Notes: a model not told the origin generated them from the letters alone. DNA of 24,542 nt from Tidjanibacter sp. (GCA_017379955.1 JAFNVE010000047.1:1-24542); one strand, 5' to 3'; positions 1 to 6,740 are shown, numbered from the stretch's first letter. Numbers and translations: made by a program.

Positions 1-24
1 AACCGCTCACATACGATAAGTATG

Positions 25-186
25 CTTCGCGGCTCGCCAACCCCCTCTGCCTAAAAATCCCTCAATCATATGACTTTTTTTGGGTGGTGGGGTTAAATAG
101 AAAAGCGTCTGTGACGCCTTCGCGGCTCGCCAAACCCCTCTGCCTAAAAATCCCTCAATCATACGACTTTTTTGAGTCGTAGACTC
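25..186. repeat. Tandem degenerate copies of a dispersed intergenic repeat
   Basis: Two direct copies at 25-81 and 118-173 differ at about two positions over 55 nt. They share the core GCCTAAAAATCCCTCAATC and a tract ending GACTTTTTT. The second copy is followed by a mini-hairpin, GAGTC-GTA-GACTC (174-186). The same module occurs downstream of pyrD and pyrE as GGGTC-GCA-GACCC, so the stem has changed in a compensatory way. The stretch before it (5-38) resembles the loop of the repeat after pyrE (CTCACATACGA followed by GTATGCTTCG). No gene is visible from 1 to 219. Confidence 0.75.
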
Positions 187-219
187 GTTTCTGTTAGGAG
201 AGTTGGTGTTTGTGGTGAA

Positions 220-729
220 ATGACGACGAAACAATTTGCAAATATTATCACGACTTTTCGTATTCTCGGCACTATTGTGTTGCTGTGCTTTCCTCTATGT
301 TCGTCAGAGTTCTACATCACATATCTCCTCTGCGGATTTAGTGATATGATAGACGGAGCAGTGGCACGAAAGACTAATAGTGCTACGACTTTTGGCGCAA
401 AGTTAGATACTGTTGCAGACCTTATTTTTATGATAGGTGTTTGCTGTAAATTGTTGCCCGCAATACATCTTCCCCAATGGCTGTGGATATGGGTTATGAT
501 AATTGTACTTCTCAAATTGAGCAATATTATATGGGGAGTGCATCGAAGAAAAGAGTTATTATCTATACATAGCACCCTTAATAAGGTTACGGGGTTTGCG
601 TTGTTTCTTCTCCCCTTAACGATACAAATTGTGGAACTAAAATATAGCCTCACAGCAATATGCTTAATTGCTACTTTTGCCGCACTCCAAGAAAGCAACT
701 ACATCAGAAAAGGGCGTGAAATTATTTAG
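220..729 (+). CDS. CDP-alcohol phosphatidyltransferase family protein
   Basis: This is a small integral membrane enzyme of 169 residues. It carries the family signature DG-x2-AR-x8-G-x3-D-x3-D around residues 46-68 (seen as DGAVAR, then a Gly and the pair LDTVAD). The family moves a phosphoalcohol from a CDP-alcohol such as CDP-diacylglycerol onto a second alcohol, using divalent metals held by those aspartates. Several hydrophobic segments follow. The ATG at 220 is preferred over a possible start at 172, because the extra 16 residues are polar and arginine-rich and are encoded by repeat sequence. The substrate cannot be told; PGP synthase-like or CDP-archaeol-like roles are both open. The gene stands alone and is AT-richer than the biosynthetic genes to the right, which hints at acquisition. 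Confidence 0.85.
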   Translation: MTTKQFANIITTFRILGTIVLLCFPLCSSEFYITYLLCGFSDMIDGAVARKTNSATTFGAKLDTVADLIFMIGVCCKLLPAIHLPQWLWIWVMIIVLLKLSNIIWGVHRRKELLSIHSTLNKVTGFALFLLPLTIQIVELKYSLTAICLIATFAALQESNYIRKGREII

Positions 730-741
730 TTGTCCCCATTT

Positions 742-783
742 CAATCTCGGCTTTGCGTGCCACATCGTGCCAGACTATCGAAC
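742..783 (+). repeat. Half of the CGGCTTTGCGTG hairpin repeat
   Basis: CAATCTCGGCTTTGCGTG at 742-759 is identical to the right arm plus tail of the hairpins at 1681-1713 and 2352-2383, but the left arm is missing. The following bases (CAGACTATCGAAC) resemble the left edge of the structured elements further right (CAGACTCGAAC). It is probably a truncated remnant. The rest of 730-900 holds no convincing gene. Confidence 0.5.
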
Positions 784-869
784 TTTTATAGATGACTACT
801 TGAAAATTGTTGAGTTTATCGAGTGGTTGAAAGATTTTTATCTCGAAAAAGCAGTATTTCTCAAAAAAT

Positions 870-892
870 AAATTCACTTTTTTAGTGAATTT
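870..892. other. Inverted repeat upstream of higBA (operator or terminator)
   Basis: A perfect 9-bp inverted repeat, AAATTCACT / AGTGAATTT, has a 5-T centre. It lies 15 nt before the -7 box of the toxin-antitoxin operon. HigA-type antitoxins usually repress their own promoter by binding such palindromes, so an operator is plausible. A weak terminator for upstream transcription is the alternative. Confidence 0.45.
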
Positions 893-906
893 TTGAAAAA
901 TAGCAT

Positions 907-914
907 TATCTTTG
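907..914 (+). promoter_or_regulatory. Bacteroidetes -7 promoter box for higBA
   Basis: TATCTTTG matches the consensus TAnnTTTG and lies 20 nt before the toxin start codon. The same octamer precedes the minus-strand PBP and SUI1 genes. No clear -33 TTTG at 19-21 nt was found; one lies closer, at 892-895. Confidence 0.6.
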
Positions 915-934
915 CAATGCAAATATAAGTGATA

Positions 935-1255
935 ATGATTGTAAAATTTGACAAAGAGTATTTGTCGGAATTGTACTATAATGGCAAATGTAGTGATAAG
1001 AAACATCGCTATCAGCCTGATATAGTGAAGCGATACAAACGAAGAATTGATACCTTGAATGACGCATCGTGCATCGAGGCATTGTATCACTTGAATTCAT
1101 TGGAATACGAAGTATTATCTGGCGATAAGGAGGGCATATCTTCAATTCGAGTTAATGATAAATACAGAATTGAATTTATTGTTTCACACGAAGAAGATGG
1201 CAAAGCATTGTTAACTATTTGCAACATTATTGAATTGTCAAACCACTACAAATAA
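935..1255 (+). CDS. higB: HigB-like type II toxin (RelE superfamily mRNA interferase)
   Basis: This 106-residue protein is of the right size for the HigB/RelE family. The C-terminal half, with the stretch SIRVNDKYRIEF followed by a beta-rich ICNIIELSNHY, matches the conserved core of HigB toxins. In those proteins basic and tyrosine/histidine residues cut mRNA on the ribosome. A GTG six bases upstream could extend it by two residues, but the ATG at 935 gives the normal family N-terminus. The toxin precedes its antitoxin, the typical higBA order, and the gap to the next start codon is 8 nt. It is plasmid- or island-like cargo and AT-rich. Confidence 0.82.
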   Translation: MIVKFDKEYLSELYYNGKCSDKKHRYQPDIVKRYKRRIDTLNDASCIEALYHLNSLEYEVLSGDKEGISSIRVNDKYRIEFIVSHEEDGKALLTICNIIELSNHYK

Positions 1256-1263
1256 GATAAGCT

Positions 1264-1575
1264 ATGGGAAATTTAGGTTATCCATACACTCCAACACACC
1301 CAGGAGAGGTAATAAAAGAGGAGATTGAATATAGAGGCATATCGCAGAAGGTGCTGTCGCAGCAGATGGGTGTGTCATACTCTATGTTGAATGAGATACT
1401 GAATGGAAAACGTCCTGTTACGGAGACTCTTGCTCTCTGTTTTGAGGCTGCATTAGGCATTGAGGCTGAAATGCTTACCAATATGCAAACCAGATACAAT
1501 ATGCAAGCTGCACGCAAGGACAGTCGTTTGATGGCCCGACTGTCGGAAATCCGTAGGGTTGTAGCGATGTTATAA
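1264..1575 (+). CDS. higA: HigA-like antitoxin, XRE-type helix-turn-helix
   Basis: This 103-residue protein is the cognate antitoxin of the toxin just upstream. It starts with the family hallmark THPGEVIKEEI. A lambda-repressor-like HTH follows at about residues 24-65 (SQKVLSQQMGVSYSMLNEIL, then NGKRPVT). These features are typical of the HigA/VapI family. The protein binds HigB and, by family precedent, represses the shared promoter. The tail (about residues 75-103) is charged and probably contacts the toxin. A strong intrinsic terminator follows at 1597-1629. Confidence 0.88.
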   Translation: MGNLGYPYTPTHPGEVIKEEIEYRGISQKVLSQQMGVSYSMLNEILNGKRPVTETLALCFEAALGIEAEMLTNMQTRYNMQAARKDSRLMARLSEIRRVVAML

Positions 1576-1596
1576 TCAACATTTTTTTGTTTTGAT

Positions 1597-1629
1597 AAAG
1601 AGCGAAGTGAAAAACTTTGCTCTTTTTTT
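1597..1629 (+). terminator. Intrinsic terminator of higBA
   Basis: A 12-bp stem (AAAGAGCGAAGT / ACTTTGCTCTTT, one G-U pair) with a GAAAA loop runs into seven T. It begins 21 nt after the higA stop codon. Confidence 0.88.
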
Positions 1630-1661
1630 GTGCTTTGCTCAAAAATCTCTTGACTTCGTAT

Positions 1662-1713
1662 TCCTATTATCCGCAAAAGAAAAGCCGAGATTTGAAATAT
1701 CAATCTCGGCTTT
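1662..1713 (+). repeat. tRNA-Leu 3'-end fragment joined to a CGGCTTT hairpin
   Basis: TCCTATTATCCGCA (1662-1675) equals the last 14 nt of the tRNA-Leu gene at 2671-2752, but in the opposite orientation. It is followed by the hairpin AAAGCCGAGATT / AATCTCGGCTTT (1681-1692 / 1702-1713). The same fusion recurs at 2329-2383. The sequence upstream of 1662 does not look like a tRNA or like the structured elements, so this copy is truncated. Confidence 0.65.
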
Positions 1714-1768
1714 GCGTGTCTTGCCTATCCAGCGAAGCCCAAAAATTTCCTAAGCCATATGACTTTTT

Positions 1769-1812
1769 GTAATTCAAAATTCAAGATTCAAAATTCAAGA
1801 TTCAAAATAGAT
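1769..1812. repeat. AATTCAAAATTC simple tandem repeat
   Basis: Short repeats of ATTCAAAATTCAAG-type units. The same AT-rich unit occurs at about 4348-4374 and, inverted, at 15413-15446 just before pyrB. It is non-coding. A partial copy of the AAATTTCCT-GCCATA-GACTTTTT repeat lies just before it (about 1740-1768). Confidence 0.6.
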
Positions 1813-1851
1813 AAAAACTGAGAGTAGTATCGAACTACTCTCAGTTTTTTT
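1813..1851. terminator. Orphan strong bidirectional terminator-like hairpin
   Basis: A perfect 16-bp stem (1813-1828 / 1834-1849, right arm ACTACTCTCAGTTTTT) has loop ATCGA. It gives a T7 run on the plus strand and a T5 run on the minus strand. No gene ends within 200 bp on either side, so the transcript it stops is unknown. Confidence 0.75.
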
Positions 1852-1856
1852 GTAGG

Positions 1857-2000
1857 GCGGATAGGAGTAATAGGAGTTATGGGAATTATAGGAACAATGG
1901 GAATTATGGGAGTTTAAGGAGTTTAAGGAGTTTAAGGAGTATCCCTAATCTCCCTATACTCCTTAACCTCTCTAATTTCCTATTACTCCTATAATTTCTA
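1857..2000. repeat. 9-nt-period purine/pyrimidine inverted repeat
   Basis: The left half is purine-rich with a 9-nt period (GGAGTTTAA repeated three times at the end). The right half is pyrimidine-rich and roughly its reverse complement (TACTCCTTAACCTC and similar). Together they can fold into a long imperfect hairpin. Related copies sit between pyrD and pyrF and between pyrE and pyrB. The stretch 2001-2140 after it is pyrimidine-rich with small hairpins and no recognisable gene. Confidence 0.65.
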
Positions 2001-2145
2001 TTATTAATCCTGCTTCGCAGTCTTTTCGTTGCTCATGCTCGGCATAGTCTGCAAGCAGCCTCTGCTCTCGCTTAATCGCAACGTTCCCAAATTTTCCGAA
2101 CCTCCCTTCATCTCCCTTTCCCCCTAAACCTTCATTAGCACCACA

Positions 2146-2383
2146 GGACTCGAATGGTCGCAGCAGTTGAGAGGTGACCGATGTGAGGTTGTTGCAATCT
2201 TTGATTGTTGGGTTTGGGGAGCGAGGTTGGAAAACTTATTTTACAAGACCTCGCTCTACAAAGACAATATCTGCAATAGCAGACAACAACCGAGCGAAGA
2301 CAAGTCGCCCGAAACGCCACCGACTATGCGAGTCCTATTATCCGCAAAAGAAAAGCCGAGATTGACAATTCAATCTCGGCTTT
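2146..2383 (+). ncRNA. Candidate structured RNA, copy A, with terminal hairpin
   Basis: The element is closed by GGACTCG (2146-2152) with CGAGTCC (2329-2335). Inside that, TGGTCG (2155-2160) pairs with CGACTA (2321-2326). Further helices are GGTTGTTG with CAACAACC, a central hairpin GAGCGAGGT / ACCTCGCTC, and TCTGC-AATA-GCAGA. Copy B keeps the same closing helices with different bases. The 18 nt CGAGTCCTATTATCCGCA at 2329-2346 equal the 3' end of the nearby tRNA-Leu. A 13-bp hairpin (2352-2364 / 2371-2383) follows with only a short T run. No promoter box was found. The rod-like fold loosely recalls 6S RNA, but the family is not recognised. A MITE-like DNA element is the alternative. Confidence 0.45.
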
Positions 2384-2424
2384 GCGTGCGATATAGTGCT
2401 AAACCATCGTATTCAAATTGCTCA

Positions 2425-2637
2425 GACTCGAACGGCGGCAGAAGGTTTGAGTAGTGCAAGCGCAGGAAATGTTCAGGGAAACCGAAGGTTAGGAAGATTG
2501 GTTGAGAATGTTTGCCAAACTTGTTTGAGCATATATTCTCAAACAATCTTACAAAGTTGCGTAGCAACTCTGCACATTTGCAAAGCGCAGACAACACTAC
2601 CACATCGCAACCCGCTGAGCGAGTCCTATTATCCGCA
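2425..2637 (+). ncRNA. Candidate structured RNA, copy B
   Basis: This is a diverged paralogue of copy A in tandem. The closing helix is GACTCG (2425-2430) with CGAGTC (2620-2625), then CGGCGG (2433-2438) with CCGCTG (2612-2617). The latter keeps the same G-U pair position as copy A while four of six pairs differ. GTAGTG pairs with CACTAC. An 18-bp central hairpin forms around AAGATTG / CAATCTT. TCTGC / GCAGA is kept with a longer loop. Shared primary blocks include CAG(A/C)AG near the 5' end, TACAAAG after the central hairpin, and GCAGACAAC. It ends with the same 18 nt as the tRNA-Leu 3' end. Confidence 0.45.
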
Positions 2638-2688
2638 CAAAAAAAGCGACTGCCTAATGACAGTCGCTTGTGCGGATAATAGGACTCG
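2620..2688. repeat. 21-bp perfect inverted repeat around the tRNA-Leu terminator
   Basis: Positions 2620-2640 and 2668-2688 are perfect reverse complements (21 bp) and flank the terminator stem. One arm is the 3' end of tRNA-Leu on the minus strand. The other is the identical tRNA-like 3' end of structured element B on the plus strand. Confidence 0.85.
2639..2669 (-). terminator. Intrinsic terminator of tRNA-Leu
   Basis: Read on the minus strand, a 9-bp stem AAGCGACTG / CAGTCGCTT (2661-2669 / 2644-2652) with an 8-nt loop runs into seven T (2645-2639). It starts one base after the tRNA 3' end. Confidence 0.85.
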
Positions 2689-2752
2689 AACCTACACGTC
2701 TTTCAACACCAGATCCTAAGTCTGGCGCGGCTACCAATTACGCCATATCCGC
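2671..2752 (-). tRNA. tRNA-Leu (anticodon UAG)
   Basis: On the minus strand the acceptor stem GCGGATA pairs with TATCCGC, followed by discriminator A at 2671 (CCA not encoded). The D-arm contains AATTGGTAG. The anticodon stem CCAGA / TCTGG encloses loop CTTAGGA, giving anticodon UAG (2718-2716). A long variable arm, as expected of a class II tRNA, precedes the T-arm GGTTCGAGTCC. The length of 82 nt is usual for Leu. A promoter lies upstream at 2822-2853 and a terminator directly downstream. Confidence 0.95.
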
Positions 2753-2788
2753 ATCCCTTTTGTATGCCCACTCGGGCGGGAATTGTGT

Positions 2789-2820
2789 GGGTGGATTACG
2801 GGGTTAACCGTAATCCACCC
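2789..2820. other. 13-bp inverted repeat between asd and tRNA-Leu
   Basis: GGGTGGATTACGG / CCGTAATCCACCC with a 6-nt centre. It lies between the tRNA promoter and the tRNA, near the expected transcription start. It may be a terminator remnant for asd read-through (no T run on the minus strand) or a structured 5' leader of the tRNA precursor. Confidence 0.5.
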
Positions 2821-2821
2821 G

Positions 2822-2853
2822 CAAAAGTATTCTTTTTTTCCTATTTCACCAAA
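2822..2853 (-). promoter_or_regulatory. Bacteroidetes promoter for tRNA-Leu
   Basis: On the minus strand a -33 TTTG (2853-2850) and a -7 TACTTTTG (2829-2822) are separated by exactly 20 nt. This is an excellent match to TTTG-N20-TAnnTTTG and points at the tRNA gene. Confidence 0.75.
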
Positions 2854-2880
2854 TCGGTGTGGGGGATTAGGCCAAATATC

Positions 2881-3885
2881 CTACTTCTTCACTCCGAAGA
2901 GGTGCTCGGCAATCTGCACAGCGTTGAGGGCTGCGCCCTTGCGGATCTGGTCGGCTACGCACCAGAAGGTGAGGCCGTTGGGGTTGGCGATATCCTCGCG
3001 GATGCGGCCCACGAATACCTCGTCGCGTGTTGCGGCGTGGAGGGGCATCGGGTACTCCTTCGCAGCGGGATTGTCGATGACCACCAGGCCGGGGTAGTTG
3101 GCGAATGCCTCCTTAGCCTCGGCGGGCGAGATGGGGCGTTCGGTCTCTACCCAGATGCTCTCCGAGTGAGCACGCAGCACGGGTACGCGCACGCACATAG
3201 CACTCACAGCCACGTCCGAGTGCATAATCTTCTGGGTCTCGAAGTGCATCTTGAGTTCCTCTTTCGTATAGTCGTTGTCGGTGAACACGTCGATATGGGG
3301 GATGATGTTATATGCCAGCTGGTGGGCAAACTTATTGACCGTTGCGGGCTTGCCTGCGCCAATCTCGGCATACTGCTCCACGAGCTCGTCCATAGCGGCT
3401 GCGCCTGCGCCACTCGCTGCCTGATAGGTGGCAACATGCACGCGGCGGATGTGCGACAACTGCTCGATAGCGGCAAGTGCCACCACCATCTGGATTGTCG
3501 AGCAGTTGGGGTTGGCAATCACGCGGCGGGGTGCGTTGAAGGCGTCGTCGCCATTGACCTCGGGCACCACCAGAGGCACATCAGCGTCCATACGGAATGC
3601 GCTACTGTTGTCAATCATTATCGCGCCGTGCTTGGTGATGGTCTTCTCGAACTCTTTCGAGGTGCCGCCACCTGCCGAGGTAAATGCCACGTCAATACCC
3701 TTAAAGTCGTCGTTGTGCTGTAACAACTTGACCTTAATCTTCTTGCCACGGAACTCGTACTCGCGACCTGCACTACGCTCCGAGCCGAAGAGCACCAACT
3801 CATCAATAGGGAAGTTGCGCTCAGCAAGCACCCTCATAAACTCCTGTCCAACGGCGCCACTCGCGCCAACAATAGCCACGTTCAT
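2881..3885 (-). CDS. asd: Aspartate-semialdehyde dehydrogenase
   Basis: The enzyme makes aspartate semialdehyde from aspartyl phosphate with NADPH. This is the second step towards lysine/diaminopimelate, threonine and methionine. It has 334 residues, the family length. The N-terminal Rossmann motif is [14 protein letters not shown] (residues 3-16). NSSAFRM follows at about 93-99. The catalytic cysteine is C128 within PNCSTIQ, and the dimerisation/catalytic domain carries [15 protein letters not shown]. The start codon at 3885 gives the standard N-terminus directly before the nucleotide-binding loop. It stands alone; the upstream 500 bp contain repeats and no obvious promoter box. Confidence 0.95.
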   Translation of the reverse strand: MNVAIVGASGAVGQEFMRVLAERNFPIDELVLFGSERSAGREYEFRGKKIKVKLLQHNDDFKGIDVAFTSAGGGTSKEFEKTITKHGAIMIDNSSAFRMDADVPLVVPEVNGDDAFNAPRRVIANPNCSTIQMVVALAAIEQLSHIRRVHVATYQAASGAGAAAMDELVEQYAEIGAGKPATVNKFAHQLAYNIIPHIDVFTDNDYTKEELKMHFETQKIMHSDVAVSAMCVRVPVLRAHSESIWVETERPISPAEAKEAFANYPGLVVIDNPAAKEYPMPLHAATRDEVFVGRIREDIANPNGLTFWCVADQIRKGAALNAVQIAEHLFGVKK

Positions 3886-3895
3886 AGTATTACTC

Positions 3896-4186
3896 TTTAT
3901 TCTGTTATTACGTTTTTTCTTTATCTTATTGCTTTACTTTGAGGTTAAGTCCCTGCCTTCCCGCGGAAGGCATTTGCAAGTCTGACCCACCCCCAAGCCC
4001 CCGCCTCGGCGGGGGATGTGTCCTCGGCAGAGCCGAGGCGGGACACACCTTTGAAATGTTTATTCTGTTATTACGTTTTTTCTTTATCTTATTGCTTTAC
4101 TTTGAGGTTAAGTCCCTGCCTTCCCGCGGAAGGCATTTGTAAGCCTGACCCACCCCCAAGCCCCCGCCTCGGCGGGGGATGTGTCC
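3896..4186. repeat. 128-bp direct duplication carrying GC-rich hairpins
   Basis: Copies at 3896-4023 and 4059-4186 (offset 163 bp) differ at only two positions. Each contains the hairpins TGCCTTCC-CGC-GGAAGGCA and CCCCCGC-CTCG-GCGGGGG. Each is followed by a different third hairpin: CCTCGGC-AGA-GCCGAGG after copy 1 and CCCGAGGC-TCT-GCCTCGGG after copy 2. The block fills most of the spacer upstream of asd and downstream of the PBP gene. No gene is seen in it. Confidence 0.85.
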
Positions 4187-4212
4187 CGAGGCTCTGCCTC
4201 GGGCGAAGTTAC

Positions 4213-4247
4213 GGGTACAACCCTATGAGGTTTAGAAGTTGTATCCC
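4213..4247. other. Imperfect hairpin in the asd/PBP spacer
   Basis: GGGTACAAC (4213-4221) pairs with GTTGTATCCC (4238-4247) with one bulged base. The surrounding 4187-4367 is otherwise AT-rich and featureless. Confidence 0.35.
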
Positions 4248-4367
4248 TACACTCTCTAACGCCCTCTTGACACCTGATTTTTTATGAAATACCTTTTATA
4301 TAAATTCCTAATTTACAACTAAATAAGTTACCAAAATACTATTCAAAACCAATTTTGAATTTTGAAT

Positions 4368-4397
4368 TTCAATTAACGGTCAAAGCCGTTAATTGAA
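4368..4397 (-). terminator. 12-bp hairpin overlapping the PBP stop codon
   Basis: TTCAATTAACGG (4368-4379) and CCGTTAATTGAA (4386-4397) form a perfect stem with loop TCAAAG. The PBP stop codon lies within it. No T run follows on the minus strand, so termination strength is doubtful; an RNA-stability hairpin is an alternative. Confidence 0.45.
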
Positions 4398-6740
4398 GAA
4401 CTCGTCGTCCAGCTCCTCGTCGGGGATAATCTCGTCGGGGCAGTCGTACTCGATTGCGCCAATGGGGTGGTAGAACTTATCTTCCTTCGAGATGCCGAGT
4501 GCGGGATTCTCGTATACCTTCTCCATAAAGTCGCCGAAGATGGGGAGTGCCACCACCGAGCCCTCACCTGCCGATTTGAGGTGTACGCTCTGGTCCTCGC
4601 CACCGACCCACACGCCGCCAACGAGTTTGGGGGTGATGCCCATAAACCAAGCGTCGCGGTTCTCGTTACTTGTACCTGTTTTACCGCCTGCCTCGACGCC
4701 AGCAAAGCCGTGCTCGCGGATGAGGCGGCCTGCCGTACCGCTGGTTACCACATTGCGAAGCATACCTGTCATCGTGTAGGCTGTCTGCTCGCTGATAGCC
4801 ACCGAGGTAGTGGTGTTGAACGAGGCGAGGAGGTTGCCCTGACGGTCCTCGATGCGGGTCACGAAGATAGGCTCGGTAAATACGCCCTTGTTCACAAAGG
4901 TTGCATATGCGCCAACCATCTCAAAGAGAGATACATCGGGAGTACCGAGGCAGAGTGCATTTACGGGGTCAATCCAGCTGTGGATACCCATATTATGTAT
5001 GAAGTCGGCCACCGCCTCGGGGCGTTTTGCCTGCTTCATAATCCACGCCGAGTAGTTGTTACGGCTACGCGCCAAGCCCCACTTCAAGGGGTGGAGCACA
5101 CCATCGTAAATCACCTCGCCCGCCTCCTTGGGTGTCCAAGGCTCACCGGTGTAGGTCTCGATGGTGGTGGGCAGGTTGGGGACCATAGTACAGGGGTTGA
5201 AGCCGAGGTGGTCGATAGCGAAGGTGTAGATAAAGGGCTTGATTGTCGAGCCCACCTGACGCTTACCCTGCTTCACCATATCGTACTTGAAATAGCGGAA
5301 GTCGGGGCCACCAACGTATGCCTTCACATGGCCATTGCTCGGGTCGAGTGCCATAAACGAGGCGCGCATGATGCGTTTGTGGTGGAGTATCGAGTCGCGA
5401 GGCGAGATGAGGGTGTCGACCTCACCCTTGTAGGTGAAGATGCGGGTCTTGACGGGGGTGCGGAACTCCTTGTCAATCTCCTCCTCGCTCAATCCCTCCG
5501 CTTTGAGGGCGCGATAACGGTCGGTATAAATCATCGCACGGCGGATAATCTGCTCGATATCCTCCTTGCTCATATCGTCAAAGAGTACGCGAGTCGACTT
5601 GTACTGCGCCTCCATGCGGGGCTGAATCACCGTTTCGAGTTGCTGCTGCACAGCCTCCTCAGCGTAGGTCTGCATACGCGAGTCGATGGTGGTGTAGATT
5701 TTCAGACCATCGCTGTAAATGTTATAGGGAGTACCGTCAGCCTTGGTATTCTTCTGACACCAGCCATAGAGGGGATTGCTCTCCCAGCGTGCGAGTTCCT
5801 GCTCGTAGTCCCACTCGTTGAGGTATTGGTTGCGTGTGGGCTTCTTGGCGTTCATCACTGTGCGCAACATCTCGCGGAAGTAGGTTGCCGAGCCGGCATC
5901 GTGCGACGAGGGGTTGTAGGTGAGTTCGATAGGTGTCGCTTTGAGCGAGTCGAGTTGCTCACGCGAGAGGTAGCCCTGCTGATGCATACGCGTCATAACG
6001 GTATTGCGCCTCTCTATAGCCCTCTCTGGGTTACGCACAGGGCTGTAACGGGTCGGGGCATTGACAACACCCACCAGCATAGCCGCCTCGGGAACTGTGA
6101 GGTCGGCAGGGGTCTTGTCGAAGAAGGTCGAGGAGGCAGCCTTGATACCGTAGGCGTTGCTACCGTAGAAGACGACGTTGAAGTACATCGCCAAAATCTC
6201 CTCCTTGGTGTAGTTGTATTCGAGCTTCACCGCTGTAATCCACTCCTTGAACTTGGTAACCACCAAACGGCTGGCGCGGGTAATCTTGGAGTGGTAAGTG
6301 GTGGTATCTCGTGGGAAGAGGTTTTTTGCCAACTGCTGGGTGATGGTACTACCACCGCCCTGATCGCTGCGACCCATAGCGAGTGTCTTGACCGCTACGC
6401 GGGCCAGCGAGATAAAGTCGATACCCGAGTGGGAGTAGAATCGTGCATCCTCGGTCGACACCAGAGCCGCAACAAGTGCGGGTGAAAGCTCCTCGTAGTC
6501 GACATAGGAGCGATTCTGAATATAGAACGAGCCAATCACCTTGCCGTCTGCCGAGTATATTTCGGTGGCGAGGTTGCTCTCGGGATTTTCGAGTTCGACA
6601 AATGAGGGCAAGCGGCCGAAAGTGCCTGCTGCTGTGAGGATTATGATAGTAATGATGGCTACGGTGGGGACGAGGATAAGTGTCCAGAACCATCTCACAA
6701 ATCGGCGCTGTTTTGCGCTGTTGCTGTTGCTGTTTTTCAT
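4389..6740 (-). CDS. Class A penicillin-binding protein (PBP1a-type glycosyltransferase/transpeptidase)
   Basis: This bifunctional peptidoglycan synthase has 783 residues and is anchored in the inner membrane. A basic N-terminus precedes one transmembrane segment (about 17-38). The GT51 domain shows STEDARFYSHSGID with catalytic E97 and GGSTITQQLAKNLF at 129-142. The transpeptidase domain shows the SxxK motif STIK with nucleophile S498, then SRNN as SxN, and KTGTS with K687. The C-terminus is very acidic. The reading frame continues upstream to a TTG at 6764, but that codon lies inside the -7 promoter box, so the ATG at 6740 is chosen. The closest relatives are MrcA/PonA-type enzymes. Confidence 0.93.
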   Translation of the reverse strand: MKNSNSNSAKQRRFVRWFWTLILVPTVAIITIIILTAAGTFGRLPSFVELENPESNLATEIYSADGKVIGSFYIQNRSYVDYEELSPALVAALVSTEDARFYSHSGIDFISLARVAVKTLAMGRSDQGGGSTITQQLAKNLFPRDTTTYHSKITRASRLVVTKFKEWITAVKLEYNYTKEEILAMYFNVVFYGSNAYGIKAASSTFFDKTPADLTVPEAAMLVGVVNAPTRYSPVRNPERAIERRNTVMTRMHQQGYLSREQLDSLKATPIELTYNPSSHDAGSATYFREMLRTVMNAKKPTRNQYLNEWDYEQELARWESNPLYGWCQKNTKADGTPYNIYSDGLKIYTTIDSRMQTYAEEAVQQQLETVIQPRMEAQYKSTRVLFDDMSKEDIEQIIRRAMIYTDRYRALKAEGLSEEEIDKEFRTPVKTRIFTYKGEVDTLISPRDSILHHKRIMRASFMALDPSNGHVKAYVGGPDFRYFKYDMVKQGKRQVGSTIKPFIYTFAIDHLGFNPCTMVPNLPTTIETYTGEPWTPKEAGEVIYDGVLHPLKWGLARSRNNYSAWIMKQAKRPEAVADFIHNMGIHSWIDPVNALCLGTPDVSLFEMVGAYATFVNKGVFTEPIFVTRIEDRQGNLLASFNTTTSVAISEQTAYTMTGMLRNVVTSGTAGRLIREHGFAGVEAGGKTGTSNENRDAWFMGITPKLVGGVWVGGEDQSVHLKSAGEGSVVALPIFGDFMEKVYENPALGISKEDKFYHPIGAIEYDCPDEIIPDEELDDEFFN

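Noticed and set aside
7..234. A 75-codon minus-strand frame with an internal repeat containing MIEGFLGRG
   Set aside because: The protein-level repeat is only the translation of the tandem DNA repeat at 25-173, which also occurs elsewhere as non-coding sequence.
668..871. A 67-codon frame overlapping the end of the phosphatidyltransferase, with a plausible-looking tail (FIEWLKDFYLEK)
   Set aside because: The in-frame start lies inside the upstream gene in another frame, and the beginning is repeat sequence. It could be the 3' scrap of a lost gene, but there is no support beyond composition.
1662..2637. Integrase attachment sites made by tRNA-Leu 3'-end duplication
   Set aside because: Integration gives direct repeats of the tRNA 3' end. 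These copies are inverted relative to the tRNA, and no integrase gene is visible.
4467..6485. A 672-codon open frame on the plus strand
   Set aside because: Antisense to the penicillin-binding protein, which carries complete GT51 and transpeptidase motifs.
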